Part shown: positions 19,762-29,553 of the stretch, in pieces
How positions within the stretch are numbered: position 1 is the first letter of the stretch
How the letters are laid out: every line of letters begins with the position of its first letter
Origin: Pollutimonas harenae
GTDB lineage: Bacteria; Pseudomonadota; Gammaproteobacteria; Burkholderiales; Burkholderiaceae_B
Reading direction: 5' to 3'
NCBI RefSeq assembly: GCF_004153685.1
Contig: NZ_SDQD01000002.1
Location: 744,001 to 808,000, forward strand
DNA length: 64,000 bases
Notes under the pieces: model-generated
The model's input: the letters and a program-made list of their open reading frames with translations, nothing else
The model's database searches: none
What the model was told of the DNA's origin: nothing
Position numbers and translations under genes: made by a program

Positions 19762-21921
19762 TCAGGCTGGCTGGCAGTTCTTGCCCATGTTCTGATTGAT
19801 GACCATCAGATCGGTCTCGTTGGTGAGGCCATCGTGGTTGAAGTCATACCAGCTCGAGTTACCACCATTTTCGGTACTGAAGCGCTTCCAGTTTTGTACG
19901 TCTGTGGCGTCTACGACCAAATCCAGATTACCATCACCGGGACATTGAATTCTGCTCTCGGTCAGTTTTTGCAGTTCTGACTTCAGGTCTTGGTAGTTTT
20001 GTTGATGCTCTGGCGTCATGACTGCATGCGCCAGCAAATTACCGGGTTTGTTATCGAGTTTTGGTATGGGTGTGGCCTGGTTGATCCGATAGAATTCGTC
20101 GGTGGACTCCAGCTGCTTCGTACTGCAGTTCAGGCGCTCTATGCGTACCAGCTTGTAGAATTCGTTGCGTATGGCTCTTTGTGAGTCCGGCATGATGTCG
20201 ACTGCTTCTTCTCCTTGAGAGATACGGTAGTCGTTGACGGCGCAGCACGAGCCCAGCCCTTGGGCGCCGGCCACGCCGCCCGGGCCATACCAGATCCCGC
20301 TCTGATCCAGGCATATTCCTTCCTGGGGAAAGATCTGCACGCAGACATTGGAAGCTGGAATGACGCAGGGCGGTGCAGGCGGCACGATGGTCGAGGTGAT
20401 GTTGGTGCCCATCTCTGTGTAGTTGGTTTGGCGTATGCTGGCTTGGGAAGGATTGGTGAGGTAGGGCAGCAACGGCTGGGCATCGACGCTGTGGCTTGCG
20501 GGTACTGCACTGGCCAGGTCTATGCCAGCCACTTCAGCAAACAGACTGTATAAGTCGGTTGAATTGACCATGTGCGGAATATCGCGATCAGGCTGGCTGA
20601 CCATGGGGCCGGCCACGATCAATGGAACCCACACGCCTCCTTGATAAGGGAAGCCTTTGGCGCGCGCCGGATTGAATGGCGCCTTGACGCTGGGTGCATA
20701 GGTACCATTATCGGCCATGATGACTACCACCGTATTGGTTTTCTCGGGATGGTAATCCAGCGCGCCATCCGGCTTGAACCGGGCAATTCCGGCCTCGACC
20801 AGCAGGCGGCCGATTTCGTGGTCGAGGGCTTCCAGCATTTGATTGGTGATGATGCGCTGTTCCTGAATGGCATCGGTGCCACAGGTAAAGGCGCCGGTTG
20901 CATCGGAGCCTGCAGGCAATAGCGCAACCGGTGGTTGATGCAGCGGAGTGTGTATGGCGGAATAGCCCACACTGAGCATCCAGGGCTGGTCGGCCGACTG
21001 CTGCTTGAGCCAGGCCAGGGCCCGATCGGTTTCAAGAATGCTCCGGTAGCCGCGGCTGCTTGCGTCGGAAGCTGGCAACACCTGTACGCCGCCGTCAGGA
21101 TGGTTAATGATCCATTCGCCTGTGTAGTAGCCGTTCTGGGTTTCGAAATCCAGATAGGTAGGGCGCGAGGGTTTGCAGGATTGGCCAGGGTCGAAAATGC
21201 CGCCGCGTTCCAGGCAAGTGCGGCCGGGGGTCGGGGCGTCAGACAGGGACAGCGTGGAACAGCTGTCATTGGCCAGATAGCATGCGCCACTATCGGCACC
21301 GTAAGTGGGATTGTCTGCGGTGTTGGGGACAAAGCCGCAACCATAGAAACCACCACTGACCTGACTCACACCTCCTGCCGTCGTATCGATGGGGTAGGGG
21401 CCCCCATCCAGGTAGCCTTCGAAATAATCCCAGCCCAACTCATGCATGACACCATTGCCCAACGGGTTGTTGGCGGGATTCAGGTCTGAGCCCGACAGAT
21501 GCATTTTACCGATGAGTGCGTTGACGTAGCCCTTTTCCTTCAAGAGTTTCGGCGTAGTTATTTCAAAGGGAGAAACCTGAGAGTTGGCCAGATCCAGCGC
21601 GACAACGGCATTCAGGACATCAGTGCGCATTGGATAGCGCCCTTGAAAAAAGGTCGCGCGCGTAGGCGTACAAGTAGGCATGGACCAGGCATTGCGAAAA
21701 CGCACACCGGCGTGCGCGATGGCGTCAAGGTTGGGCGTACTGGCCGGTGTCAGGCCTCCATAGCCAAACACCGGCAACTGATCGACACCGAGATCGTCAA
21801 GGACGACAAACAGAATATTGGGTGGTGTGTCGAGGGAGGCCGTATTGTTGCTTCCGCCGCAAGCGGTCAGACCTGCAGAAGCAAATACCAGGGCGAGCAA
21901 TGCTGGAATATTTTTTTTCAT
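19762..21921 (-). CDS. Lipoprotein sulfatase with C-terminal dockerin-like domain (2)
   Basis: Paralogue of sulfatase 1; 719 residues. Lipobox LTA-C21, metal-binding Asp42-Asp43, formylglycine site Cys84 in CTPTR, and IMADNGT downstream. Both Cys-rich insertions have counterparts in sulfatase 1. Residues 660-719 form a dockerin-like domain with two well-formed calcium loops (D-G-N-L-D-L-V-V-D-A-T-D and D-F-N-H-D-G-L-T-N-E-T-D), bracketed by cysteines. It converges with the FGE gene. The pair may come from a local inverted duplication or may act on two related sulfated substrates; sequence alone does not decide. Confidence 0.9.
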   Translation of the reverse strand: MKKNIPALLALVFASAGLTACGGSNNTASLDTPPNILFVVLDDLGVDQLPVFGYGGLTPASTPNLDAIAHAGVRFRNAWSMPTCTPTRATFFQGRYPMRTDVLNAVVALDLANSQVSPFEITTPKLLKEKGYVNALIGKMHLSGSDLNPANNPLGNGVMHELGWDYFEGYLDGGPYPIDTTAGGVSQVSGGFYGCGFVPNTADNPTYGADSGACYLANDSCSTLSLSDAPTPGRTCLERGGIFDPGQSCKPSRPTYLDFETQNGYYTGEWIINHPDGGVQVLPASDASSRGYRSILETDRALAWLKQQSADQPWMLSVGYSAIHTPLHQPPVALLPAGSDATGAFTCGTDAIQEQRIITNQMLEALDHEIGRLLVEAGIARFKPDGALDYHPEKTNTVVVIMADNGTYAPSVKAPFNPARAKGFPYQGGVWVPLIVAGPMVSQPDRDIPHMVNSTDLYSLFAEVAGIDLASAVPASHSVDAQPLLPYLTNPSQASIRQTNYTEMGTNITSTIVPPAPPCVIPASNVCVQIFPQEGICLDQSGIWYGPGGVAGAQGLGSCCAVNDYRISQGEEAVDIMPDSQRAIRNEFYKLVRIERLNCSTKQLESTDEFYRINQATPIPKLDNKPGNLLAHAVMTPEHQQNYQDLKSELQKLTESRIQCPGDGNLDLVVDATDVQNWKRFSTENGGNSSWYDFNHDGLTNETDLMVINQNMGKNCQPA

Positions 21922-22051
21922 GGGTGATCCGGGCGAGGACGGAGCGATACAACACCAAGCTGTGCGCCTTGGCGGCCTGGACGCACAAACTGTGAGAGCC
22001 GCTTGCTTATTATGTTAATAAACGAAATTATCGTAACAGAATATATTTTTT

Positions 22052-22075
22052 TGTGCATCAGATAATTAATGCACA
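22052..22075. repeat. 7-bp inverted repeat upstream of sulfatase 2
   Basis: TGTGCAT (22052-22058) and ATGCACA (22069-22075) with a 10-base spacer, in the AT-rich leader of sulfatase 2 (about 130 bases before its ATG). Possible operator; no regulator is assigned. Confidence 0.35.
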
Positions 22076-22139
22076 TTAGGTATGTAACAGGGCTCCGTCC
22101 GGTTGCCCGCTGTATACCAGGGCAGGCGAACAAAACAAA

Positions 22140-23348
22140 TTACTGGATCATTTGATTGATCTCGATAATGGGCATCATCACGGCCAGCACAATGAGAAGC
22201 ACAATGCCGCCCATGATCAAAATCATCAAGGGTTCAAGCAGGGCGGTCATAGTCATGGCCCGGCGCTCGAGCTCGCCAGATAAGGTTTTAGCGGCCCGCT
22301 CCAGCATGGCAGGCATTTCTCCGGTACGCTCCCCACTGCCAATCAGATGTATCAGCAACGGCGGGAAAACCTTTTGTGCAGCCAGGGACGAGGCCAACGG
22401 GCTGCCTTCCCGTACGTGTCGGGTGGCTTCGTCAACAGCCAGGCGGAGCCTATCGTTGCTCAAGGTACGGCACGAGGCGTCAAGCGCGGCCAACAGCGAA
22501 ACGCCACTGCTCGTGAGTATGCCCAAGGTCGCGGCAAAGCGCGCGGTGTTGACGCCTAGTGCATAGCGTCCGACCAATGGCATGTGCAATACACTTGTGT
22601 GCCAGGCAAGGCGGGCTGTGGGGTGACGCAAATGCCAGCGCCATAAGCCAAATAGCAAGGCCAGGACCAGCGCAGTGATGACGCCCCAGTTCTGTACAAA
22701 GTCACTGGCAGCCAGCATCATGCGGGTAAGTAAAGGCAGGGTCTGCTGCGTATGATTGAAGGCGCCCACTACTTGGGGAACTACGTAGCTCAGCAAAAAG
22801 ACCACTATCCCTATGGATACAACGGACACTACGATAGGGTAGATGAATGCGGTCAGAATTTTGTTGCGCAGGGCACCACGCGATTCGATGTAGTCGGCCA
22901 GCTTCTCCATCACCTGCGATAAATCGCCCGATTGCTCACCAGCATCGATCAAGGCCCGATAGATGGGCGGAAAATCGCGCGGGCGAGCTGCCAATGCCTC
23001 ACCCAATCGGTGGCCGGCCCGAATGTCGGCCCGAACCGCTGCCAGTGTATGGGCAACATGCTGGCGTTCAGCCTGCTCCAGTGTTGCGCTGAGTGCCGCT
23101 TCCAGTGTCAAACCCGCCGCCAGCAGGCTGGCCAGTTGGCGAGTCAGCCAACCCAGGTCTGAATCGCTGATGCGTGCCCCCTTGAACAGCACGTTACTTT
23201 TGCTGCGACGTCCCGTCTCTTTCAGCGAAAGCGGCAACAAGCCGCGCATACGCAGTATTTGTCGGGCGTTGCGCTCGGAATCCGCATCGACCAATCCGCG
23301 TTCTATACGGCCGGCGGAGTTGGAAGCTTCGTATTGATAGCTAGGCAT
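22140..23348 (-). CDS. gspF: Type II secretion system inner-membrane protein GspF
   Basis: Polytopic platform protein of the type II secretion system that contacts the GspE ATPase. The 402 residues begin with the family's YQYEASNSAGRIERG strand. Two GspF domains (about 70-195 and 270-395) each end in hydrophobic helices, with IDAGEQSGDLSQVMEKLADY and IGSGERTGEMPAMLERAA the repeated motifs. It is the last gene of the minus-strand gspGHIJKLMNDEF operon, 16 bases after gspE. Confidence 0.96.
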   Translation of the reverse strand: MPSYQYEASNSAGRIERGLVDADSERNARQILRMRGLLPLSLKETGRRSKSNVLFKGARISDSDLGWLTRQLASLLAAGLTLEAALSATLEQAERQHVAHTLAAVRADIRAGHRLGEALAARPRDFPPIYRALIDAGEQSGDLSQVMEKLADYIESRGALRNKILTAFIYPIVVSVVSIGIVVFLLSYVVPQVVGAFNHTQQTLPLLTRMMLAASDFVQNWGVITALVLALLFGLWRWHLRHPTARLAWHTSVLHMPLVGRYALGVNTARFAATLGILTSSGVSLLAALDASCRTLSNDRLRLAVDEATRHVREGSPLASSLAAQKVFPPLLIHLIGSGERTGEMPAMLERAAKTLSGELERRAMTMTALLEPLMILIMGGIVLLIVLAVMMPIIEINQMIQ

Positions 23349-23364
23349 TGTCTCGCTTTCTCAA

Positions 23365-24783
23365 TCAGGTGTCGCGCGTGACGCGGGCGACTTCTTCTTC
23401 GGTAGTGATGCCCCGCTCAACCCAGCGCCTGCCGTCCTGGCGCAGGCTGCGCATGCCTGATTGCCGGGCAGCCTGACGCAATGCCTGCTCGCCGGCATTG
23501 GCGTGTATCTGGCTGCGTATATGATCGTTCAGCACAAATAGTTCATGTACGCCAGTGCGACCCAGGTATCCGGTATGGCTGCAAGCTGTACAGCCGCCGG
23601 GGCTCCGGCCGGTCATGCCTTCGTGGCTGGTTTTGCAGTGAGGACACAGTTTTCTGATGAGACGCTGTGCCAGTACGCCTTGCAGGGTAGAAGCCAGCAG
23701 GAAAGGTTCCACGCCCATGTCGGCCAGCCGGGTAACAGCCGAGGCAGCGTCGTTGGTATGCAGGGTTGCCAACACAAGGTGGCCGGTCAATGACGCCTGG
23801 ACGGCGATCTGGGCAGTTTCCAGGTCGCGGATCTCGCCTATCATGATGACGTCTGGGTCCTGGCGCAAAATGGCGCGCAGGGCGGTGGCAAAATTCAGAT
23901 CTATACGGGCATTGACCTGAGTCTGTCCTATGCCGGGCAGATCGTACTCGATAGGGTCTTCGACCGTCAGGATATTGGTGGTGGTGGCGTCCAGGCGGCC
24001 CAGCGCGGCATATAAAGTCGTGCTTTTACCGCTGCCGGTGGGGCCGGTCACCAGTACTATGCCGTGTGGTTGCCTTATCAACCCGTCTAGCCTGGCCAGC
24101 ACTTCAGGGGCCATACCCAGTCGTTCAAGCTCAAGTCGTCCAGCTTCCTTGTCCAGCAAACGCAGTACGGCCCGTTCGCCGTGTCCGGTGGGCAGTGTGG
24201 ATACACGCACATCGATAGGGCGGCCACCCACGCGCAAGGCGATGCGTCCGTCCTGGGGCAAGCGCTTTTCGGCAATGTCCAGGCTGGCCATGATCTTGAT
24301 GCGTGAAACCAGTGCATTATGCAGAGCACGGCGCGGATTGACGATATCGCGCAGTGTGCCGTCCACCCGATAACGCACCACGGAATGGGTCTCGAATATT
24401 TCCAGGTGGATGTCGCTGGCGCCATCACGTACGGCCTGGGTGAATAGAGCGTTGATCATACGGATGACAGGCGCATCGTCGTGGGCCTCCAGCAAGTCTG
24501 CCACTTCGGGAATATCCTGCATCAGGCGGTCGAGGTTGATCTCGTTGCCTGCCGCATCCACCACCGCGGCCGCATCATCTGTTTGCGCATAAGAGGCCGC
24601 GAGCAGCGTATCGAACTCAGACTCACTGACTTCGTGGCGAGTGAGCTCACCATGACGCCGCCGGATTTCATCCAAGGCCCAGGCAGGTGTGCCGGCGGTT
24701 GTGGTCAGCACCCTGCCGCCAGGCCCGATATGGATCAGCGCCCTATGGCTGCGAGCCCAAGTGTAGGGTAGCCGCATGTTCAT
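23365..24783 (-). CDS. gspE: Type II secretion system ATPase GspE
   Basis: Cytoplasmic motor ATPase that powers pseudopilus assembly. In 472 residues, Walker [10 protein letters not shown] is at 247-255, Asp box [17 protein letters not shown] follows, Walker B is [15 protein letters not shown] and the His box is [16 protein letters not shown] zinc-binding tetracysteine (CPHC then CTAC) lies near 385-410. The N-terminal domain is short, about 100 residues before the first conserved block. The start overlaps the gspD stop (ATGA). Confidence 0.96.
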   Translation of the reverse strand: MNMRLPYTWARSHRALIHIGPGGRVLTTTAGTPAWALDEIRRRHGELTRHEVSESEFDTLLAASYAQTDDAAAVVDAAGNEINLDRLMQDIPEVADLLEAHDDAPVIRMINALFTQAVRDGASDIHLEIFETHSVVRYRVDGTLRDIVNPRRALHNALVSRIKIMASLDIAEKRLPQDGRIALRVGGRPIDVRVSTLPTGHGERAVLRLLDKEAGRLELERLGMAPEVLARLDGLIRQPHGIVLVTGPTGSGKSTTLYAALGRLDATTTNILTVEDPIEYDLPGIGQTQVNARIDLNFATALRAILRQDPDVIMIGEIRDLETAQIAVQASLTGHLVLATLHTNDAASAVTRLADMGVEPFLLASTLQGVLAQRLIRKLCPHCKTSHEGMTGRSPGGCTACSHTGYLGRTGVHELFVLNDHIRSQIHANAGEQALRQAARQSGMRSLRQDGRRWVERGITTEEEVARVTRDT

Positions 24784-27149
24784 AGGGCTCCTGGTGGCGA
24801 AGGCTCACGCAGGTCCAGCAATCCGGTGCTGGGATTGCGCAGTATTTCAGGCAGCTTTTGCACGGCAGCGTCCGGCGCGAACCAGGTGGATCGCACCGGC
24901 AGTCCGGCCTGTGCTGCGCGCATATAGTTGTAGCGGTCCAGCGTTACGCTGGCGCCATCGCGGGCATTGCGCACAATATGCGGGCGCAGGAACACCATTA
25001 AATTGGTCTTGGTCCGGCTGCGCTTATCGTAGCGGAACAGACTGCCCAATATGGGGATATCGCCCAGCACGGGCACTGAACTCGTGCTGTCGTCGATGGT
25101 GTCCTCAAGCAAGCCGCCCAGCACAATGATTTGTCCATCGTCAACCAGGACATTGGTTTCCAGCGCGCGCTTGCGCGTGATCAGTCCGGCGCCAGCGCTG
25201 GAAGCGGCTGCATCGATACTGCTGACTTCCTGGTAAAGCGCCATCTTGACGGTACCGCCCTCGGAAATCTGAGGACGTATGCGCAGTGTCAGGCCGACAT
25301 CTTCGCGCGTGACGGTCTGGAAGGGATTGCTCGCACCGTCGGCGGAAGTAGTGTATTGACCAGTCACAAAAGGAACGGTGCGTCCGACGATAATGCTGGC
25401 TTCTTCGTTATCCAGGGTCATCAGGTTGGGAGTTGACAACACGTTGGCATCTCCCTTGGATTCCAAGGCGCGAGCCAACACACCCAGGTTAAGGATTTCA
25501 GTACCCAGAATATCCACTGTTCCCTTGACTACACCCAGGCTCAAGCCTTGAGCCAGGGCGTCGATGGTGGTGATGCCGCTGGGATTGATGCCGCTGCCAT
25601 TGAGATTGGCACCTCCAATGAAGGATGAGTCGCCGCTGGATAGATCGTTTCCGCCGGCCATCCATTGAATGCCGAACTCGGCTGCCTTGTCGGTGCTGAC
25701 TTCAACGATCAGGCTTTCGACCAGGACTTGAGCACGGCGTTGGTCCAGTTGGTCTATGACTTCACGCAGGCTGCGATATAGCGGCGGCGGCGCGGAGATA
25801 ATCAGCGTATTGGTAGCCGGGTCTGCCTGTATGGTGGCTCCGCCTGCGGTAAAGGCCATTGACTGCCTTGTATTGCGCGATCCACCCAGGTCCGCCCCCA
25901 TACCATCGATCGAACCGCCCACAAGGCTGTTGCCCGCCTCATTTCCCATGGTGGAGTTTGTGCTGGTATTGAGTCGGCCTGCGTTGTTGCCCGACAGTGC
26001 ATCACCCATTGAGCCGGACAAGCTGCCAAAGGTGTCTTCGGTTGTTGGTGTGTTGCCGTCCTGGCCGCTCAGCACGCCACGCAGGACTTCCGCCAGGCGT
26101 GTTGCCTGAGCGTTGCGCAAGTACACCACGTGCAAGTTTCCGCTCTGTGTCTCCGGGCTGTCTATGCGTTCAATCAGGTCGCGTGCGATGTCCAGCTGCG
26201 CAGGTGTGGCAGCGCGTAGCAAAACTGAATTGCTGCGTGGATCGGCCACCACAGTCGCCTGCATGCCGGCAGCGCCACTGGTGCCATTGCCCAGCAGCTG
26301 TCTGGCCAAGGCGGCAACATCGAGTGCAACACCATAATGAATGGGGATGATATCGGTGTTGATGGCCTTGGGTGTGTCAATACCGGCAATGACCTGGGCA
26401 ATGCGATCAAGATTGTCGGCATAGTCGGTAATGACCAGGGTGTTGTTGCCCGCGTAGGCATTAACGGTGTTATTGGGTGCAATCATGGGCCGTAGAATGG
26501 GAACCAGATTGGCTGCGTTCTCAAACTTGAGCGGGAATACGCGCGTGATGAGTTCGCCGCCATAAGCACTGCTGTTTTGCTGCGGGCCGGCCACCGGCGC
26601 CCCGAGCAGCTTGGCGTCGGCTTCGGGTACAACCCGGCTTACCCCATCGACGTCCACCACGGCGAAGCCCTGCATGCGTAGCGCGCTGAGCAGCATGGTA
26701 TAGGCTGTATCCGGGTCGACGGGTGCTTCTGATACAAGCGTCAACTGACCTTTGACACGTGGATCGACCACAAAATTGTGCCCGGTAAAACGTGCCAGGG
26801 CGCGCACGACCCCTTGCAAATCAGCCTCAACAAAGTTAAGCATGGTCTGTTCGCCAGGTGATCCGGCGTTGGACTCAGCCGCAAGCGAAGAGTCATTTGC
26901 GTCGGGTGCCGCAGCGCTAGGCGAAAGACGGCGAGTACGAGGTCTGGGCTCTGGCACGGGCTGGGTTGCGCTGGTACGTCCCTCTTGCTGCCAGCCCTTG
27001 CTTGTGGACGTATGCACCACAAATTGAGACGGCTTGTTGGCATCGGCTACGGGGTCGGGGGTCGCGCAGCCAGTCAGGGCGAGTGTCAGTGCTGATAGAG
27101 TGAGACCGATACGATGGCCGTATTGTCTGGTTTTTGGGAAATTCGTCAT
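24780..27149 (-). CDS. gspD: Type II secretion system secretin GspD (lipoprotein-type signal)
   Basis: Outer-membrane secretin pore. In 789 residues, a signal with lipobox LALTG-C leads to a linker. N0 (from about 102, [21 protein letters not shown]) and N1-N3 repeats (about 195-450, with [15 protein letters not shown]) follow, then the secretin core (about 470-750) ending [19 protein letters not shown] and a short S-domain-like tail. A Gly/Ser/Asn-rich loop in N3 (about 360-430) is unusually long. A lipidated secretin may not need a separate GspS pilotin, and none is in the cluster. Follows gspN by 29 bases. Confidence 0.95.
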   Translation of the reverse strand: MTNFPKTRQYGHRIGLTLSALTLALTGCATPDPVADANKPSQFVVHTSTSKGWQQEGRTSATQPVPEPRPRTRRLSPSAAAPDANDSSLAAESNAGSPGEQTMLNFVEADLQGVVRALARFTGHNFVVDPRVKGQLTLVSEAPVDPDTAYTMLLSALRMQGFAVVDVDGVSRVVPEADAKLLGAPVAGPQQNSSAYGGELITRVFPLKFENAANLVPILRPMIAPNNTVNAYAGNNTLVITDYADNLDRIAQVIAGIDTPKAINTDIIPIHYGVALDVAALARQLLGNGTSGAAGMQATVVADPRSNSVLLRAATPAQLDIARDLIERIDSPETQSGNLHVVYLRNAQATRLAEVLRGVLSGQDGNTPTTEDTFGSLSGSMGDALSGNNAGRLNTSTNSTMGNEAGNSLVGGSIDGMGADLGGSRNTRQSMAFTAGGATIQADPATNTLIISAPPPLYRSLREVIDQLDQRRAQVLVESLIVEVSTDKAAEFGIQWMAGGNDLSSGDSSFIGGANLNGSGINPSGITTIDALAQGLSLGVVKGTVDILGTEILNLGVLARALESKGDANVLSTPNLMTLDNEEASIIVGRTVPFVTGQYTTSADGASNPFQTVTREDVGLTLRIRPQISEGGTVKMALYQEVSSIDAAASSAGAGLITRKRALETNVLVDDGQIIVLGGLLEDTIDDSTSSVPVLGDIPILGSLFRYDKRSRTKTNLMVFLRPHIVRNARDGASVTLDRYNYMRAAQAGLPVRSTWFAPDAAVQKLPEILRNPSTGLLDLREPSPPGAL

Positions 27150-27178
27150 GACTGAATCGATAATCCTGTGGAGTTGCG

Positions 27179-27934
27179 TTACCGGACACGCAATAGAGTT
27201 AGATTGTTTCGTTGCGGTCCCAGAGCTGCCAACACATCTTGCAGAGCCGCATGAATATCGTCGCTGGCGGCCTGGTCTGCCTGTGCTGTGCCATCGAATT
27301 GCAAGCCTTTATTGCTGTCGAGCATGCCTTTGCCTCTCAGGATCAGCGGTCCTTGCTGGGTGCTGAGAGTGACGTCAATGAGTCCGGAGGCGGCCTGGCT
27401 CAGTAGAAGTGTGTAGCTGCCCAAGGGGCGGATGAATGTCAATGCCGACGCGGCGTCCACCCATTGTGCCTTCAGCAACGAGGTTCCTGCTGGGCGTGCA
27501 GCCGTTCCAACGATGGTGGCGGGCCACTTGATCGACAAGGTACCGGCTGGGCCAATAGCCGCTATACGCGCATCCAGTGTCGCCAAAGCCGATGCCGGCA
27601 GTTGCATGCTCTGACCTGAAATGGACAAGCCTGACCAGACCGGTTTGAACGTTACAGGGCCGTTTAGCCAGGGGTGGGTGGCTGTCAGCTTGGGCCCTTG
27701 GGACCAGGAAGTATTCCAGCGTAGTGGGGCGGGCAAGGTGCGTTGATGCTCGCGCGCGCCCAAGGCGAGCGTCGCACTGCCAGACCAGAGGGTACCGTTG
27801 GCATCCACCACAGCCAACGGCCAGTGGTCTGGAATAGCCGCCATGATCCAGCGGGCGGGCAGTATTGCCAAGGCTGCGCAGCAGGCCAGCAGCACCAGCG
27901 TTCCGGTTAGAAAAAGTCGCCGGTGCAGGCTCAT
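27179..27934 (-). CDS. gspN: Type II secretion system protein GspN
   Basis: 251-residue accessory protein of the inner-membrane platform. One N-terminal transmembrane helix (about 7-27) is followed by a periplasmic beta-rich domain with the family pattern DANGTLWSGSATL (about 44-56), PLRWNTSW and GTLSIKW. GspN occurs only in some type II systems and its role is poorly defined. It overlaps gspM by 4 bases. Confidence 0.88.
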   Translation of the reverse strand: MSLHRRLFLTGTLVLLACCAALAILPARWIMAAIPDHWPLAVVDANGTLWSGSATLALGAREHQRTLPAPLRWNTSWSQGPKLTATHPWLNGPVTFKPVWSGLSISGQSMQLPASALATLDARIAAIGPAGTLSIKWPATIVGTAARPAGTSLLKAQWVDAASALTFIRPLGSYTLLLSQAASGLIDVTLSTQQGPLILRGKGMLDSNKGLQFDGTAQADQAASDDIHAALQDVLAALGPQRNNLTLLRVR

Positions 27935-28530
27935 GGCTGACCCTTTACGGCGCGCTGAACCAGAATATGCCCGGATACGTGTCCCGGCCTGTCACGACCT
28001 TGAATATTGGCGCGCTCTAGCTCGACGGTGGATATGTGCAAGCGGAGCAAATAAGGCAGCTCAGCCAACCAGGCCATGGTGCGTGCGGCACTGGCATTGA
28101 ATACCGTGATCTCCCACTGCTGCATCGAGATGTCGCCCGAATCGTGAATTTCATTTATGGTCAGGGCCTCTTGCAAGCCCGCACGCTGCAAGCTGGTGTG
28201 CAAGGCTGGTGTCAGATCGGCGGCGTTTATTTTTCCTGTGTGTCGGCGCTGTAGAGCCTGTGCCTCGAGTATGTACGCCTGCACTTGCGCTGCGTCGGCA
28301 TGCAATACAGGAAGTTGTGCACGTGATTGCTCTATGGATTTGAGAGCGGGTTGCAGTCCCAGCACCCACACCAGCGCAACAACAATCACGATGGAGCATA
28401 AGCGCAACAGCTTGCGCTCTTGCCGGCTGCGTGTATTCCACCATGATCGTATCTGTTGGGACAGCGTGTCGATTTGTTGTCGCCAGGCGGAGGCTTGCGA
28501 TGTATTTGAAGTGTAGGAATACCGATTCAT
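27931..28530 (-). CDS. gspM: Type II secretion system protein GspM
   Basis: 199-residue bitopic protein. A cytoplasmic N-terminus, a transmembrane helix at about 43-62 and a periplasmic ferredoxin-like domain are seen; RSWWNTRSRQERKLLR just before the helix is typical. It forms the platform with GspL, GspC and GspF. Four-base overlaps with gspL and gspN show tight coupling. Confidence 0.9.
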   Translation of the reverse strand: MNRYSYTSNTSQASAWRQQIDTLSQQIRSWWNTRSRQERKLLRLCSIVIVVALVWVLGLQPALKSIEQSRAQLPVLHADAAQVQAYILEAQALQRRHTGKINAADLTPALHTSLQRAGLQEALTINEIHDSGDISMQQWEITVFNASAARTMAWLAELPYLLRLHISTVELERANIQGRDRPGHVSGHILVQRAVKGQP

Positions 28531-29552
28531 GGCTGGACCTTGGTGGTGAGTGCCATATCGGTATGTCTGATATGCCAGGTGTGGGCGGTCTTCGGGTCTT
28601 TTTCTAGATCCAATGACAGCGCAGCGGCTGCTTGATGCAAAGTGACTTCGTTTGAAGGCGGCTCATAGCCTTCGTTCAGCACCAGGGTCAGTATGTTTTT
28701 CTCGTAGCGTACAGCAGCGACATGGCCTTCGGCAAAAGGCAGTATCTGGGCAGCGCCTATTGCCAGAGGTATGAATGCATCTGCAGAGGTTGTGCCATGC
28801 TCCAAACGCAGCATGTCGCGCTGACTGCGCGCCTGCTTGATTGGGTCGAGAATAATGGAAACGGACGGAAACGCGTCGCGTACAGCACTTTCGGTAGCTG
28901 TACGCAAACCATTGACTTCGTGGCGAAGCTGAGCGGCATACAGTTGCAAACCGGCCAGCCACAGCACTATGGCTGCGCCCAGCCATAGCAATGGGCTGCG
29001 CCAACGTTTGCTTTGAGAAACCGGACGCCATTCAGGCCTGGCGAGCGACCAGTGCGGCAGCGTGGTCGACCAGCGCTCATTGACGGGCAGGGCCAGTGGC
29101 TGAGTTGGTTGTGGATCATCCTGGGGTATGGCCAGCGAGAAGGGCACGAGAGCATCCACTTTGAAACCCAGCGTTTCAAGTTGGTTCCAGGCTTGCAGCA
29201 GGACTGGACGGTCTGCCCAGGTTACGCAGACGCTGCCGTCGGCAGCGCGGGGGCCATGAGCAATACATAGGTCTGAAATGTTGCTCAGTGCCATAGGCTC
29301 GACACTGGCTTGAACGGCAGCAGTCAGGCGTTTGTTAGCCAGGGGAGGGAGGTTTATGTGGGTGACGATGGCATCGTCGGGGTGTAACACCGCCTGTACC
29401 CGTGCAGCCGGTATGGCGTGCGCCAGCTGGCGTAAAGACAACTGGCCTGAGCGCAGCAGCTTGTGGCTGCGATCACGCAAGGCATACGTTACAACAGCGT
29501 CTTGTGTGACGGATGCCAAGGGCGGCAGGGCCAGGCGCAGGGTACTTTTCAT
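28527..29552 (-). CDS. gspL: Type II secretion system protein GspL
   Basis: Bridges the cytoplasmic GspE ATPase and the periplasmic part of the platform. At 341 residues: an actin-like cytoplasmic domain (about 1-180), a transmembrane helix (about 188-205, LLWLGAAIVLWLAGLQLYAA) and a periplasmic ferredoxin-like domain ending RHTDMALTTKVQP. The start at 29552 follows the gspK stop directly; an in-frame start 24 codons upstream lies inside gspK and is rejected. Overlaps gspM by 4 bases. Confidence 0.9.
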   Translation of the reverse strand: MKSTLRLALPPLASVTQDAVVTYALRDRSHKLLRSGQLSLRQLAHAIPAARVQAVLHPDDAIVTHINLPPLANKRLTAAVQASVEPMALSNISDLCIAHGPRAADGSVCVTWADRPVLLQAWNQLETLGFKVDALVPFSLAIPQDDPQPTQPLALPVNERWSTTLPHWSLARPEWRPVSQSKRWRSPLLWLGAAIVLWLAGLQLYAAQLRHEVNGLRTATESAVRDAFPSVSIILDPIKQARSQRDMLRLEHGTTSADAFIPLAIGAAQILPFAEGHVAAVRYEKNILTLVLNEGYEPPSNEVTLHQAAAALSLDLEKDPKTAHTWHIRHTDMALTTKVQP

Positions 29553-29553
29553 G

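Noticed and set aside
20724-21356. Minus-strand frame of 210 codons within sulfatase 2
   Set aside because: Out-of-frame overlap with a gene whose active-site motifs are intact.
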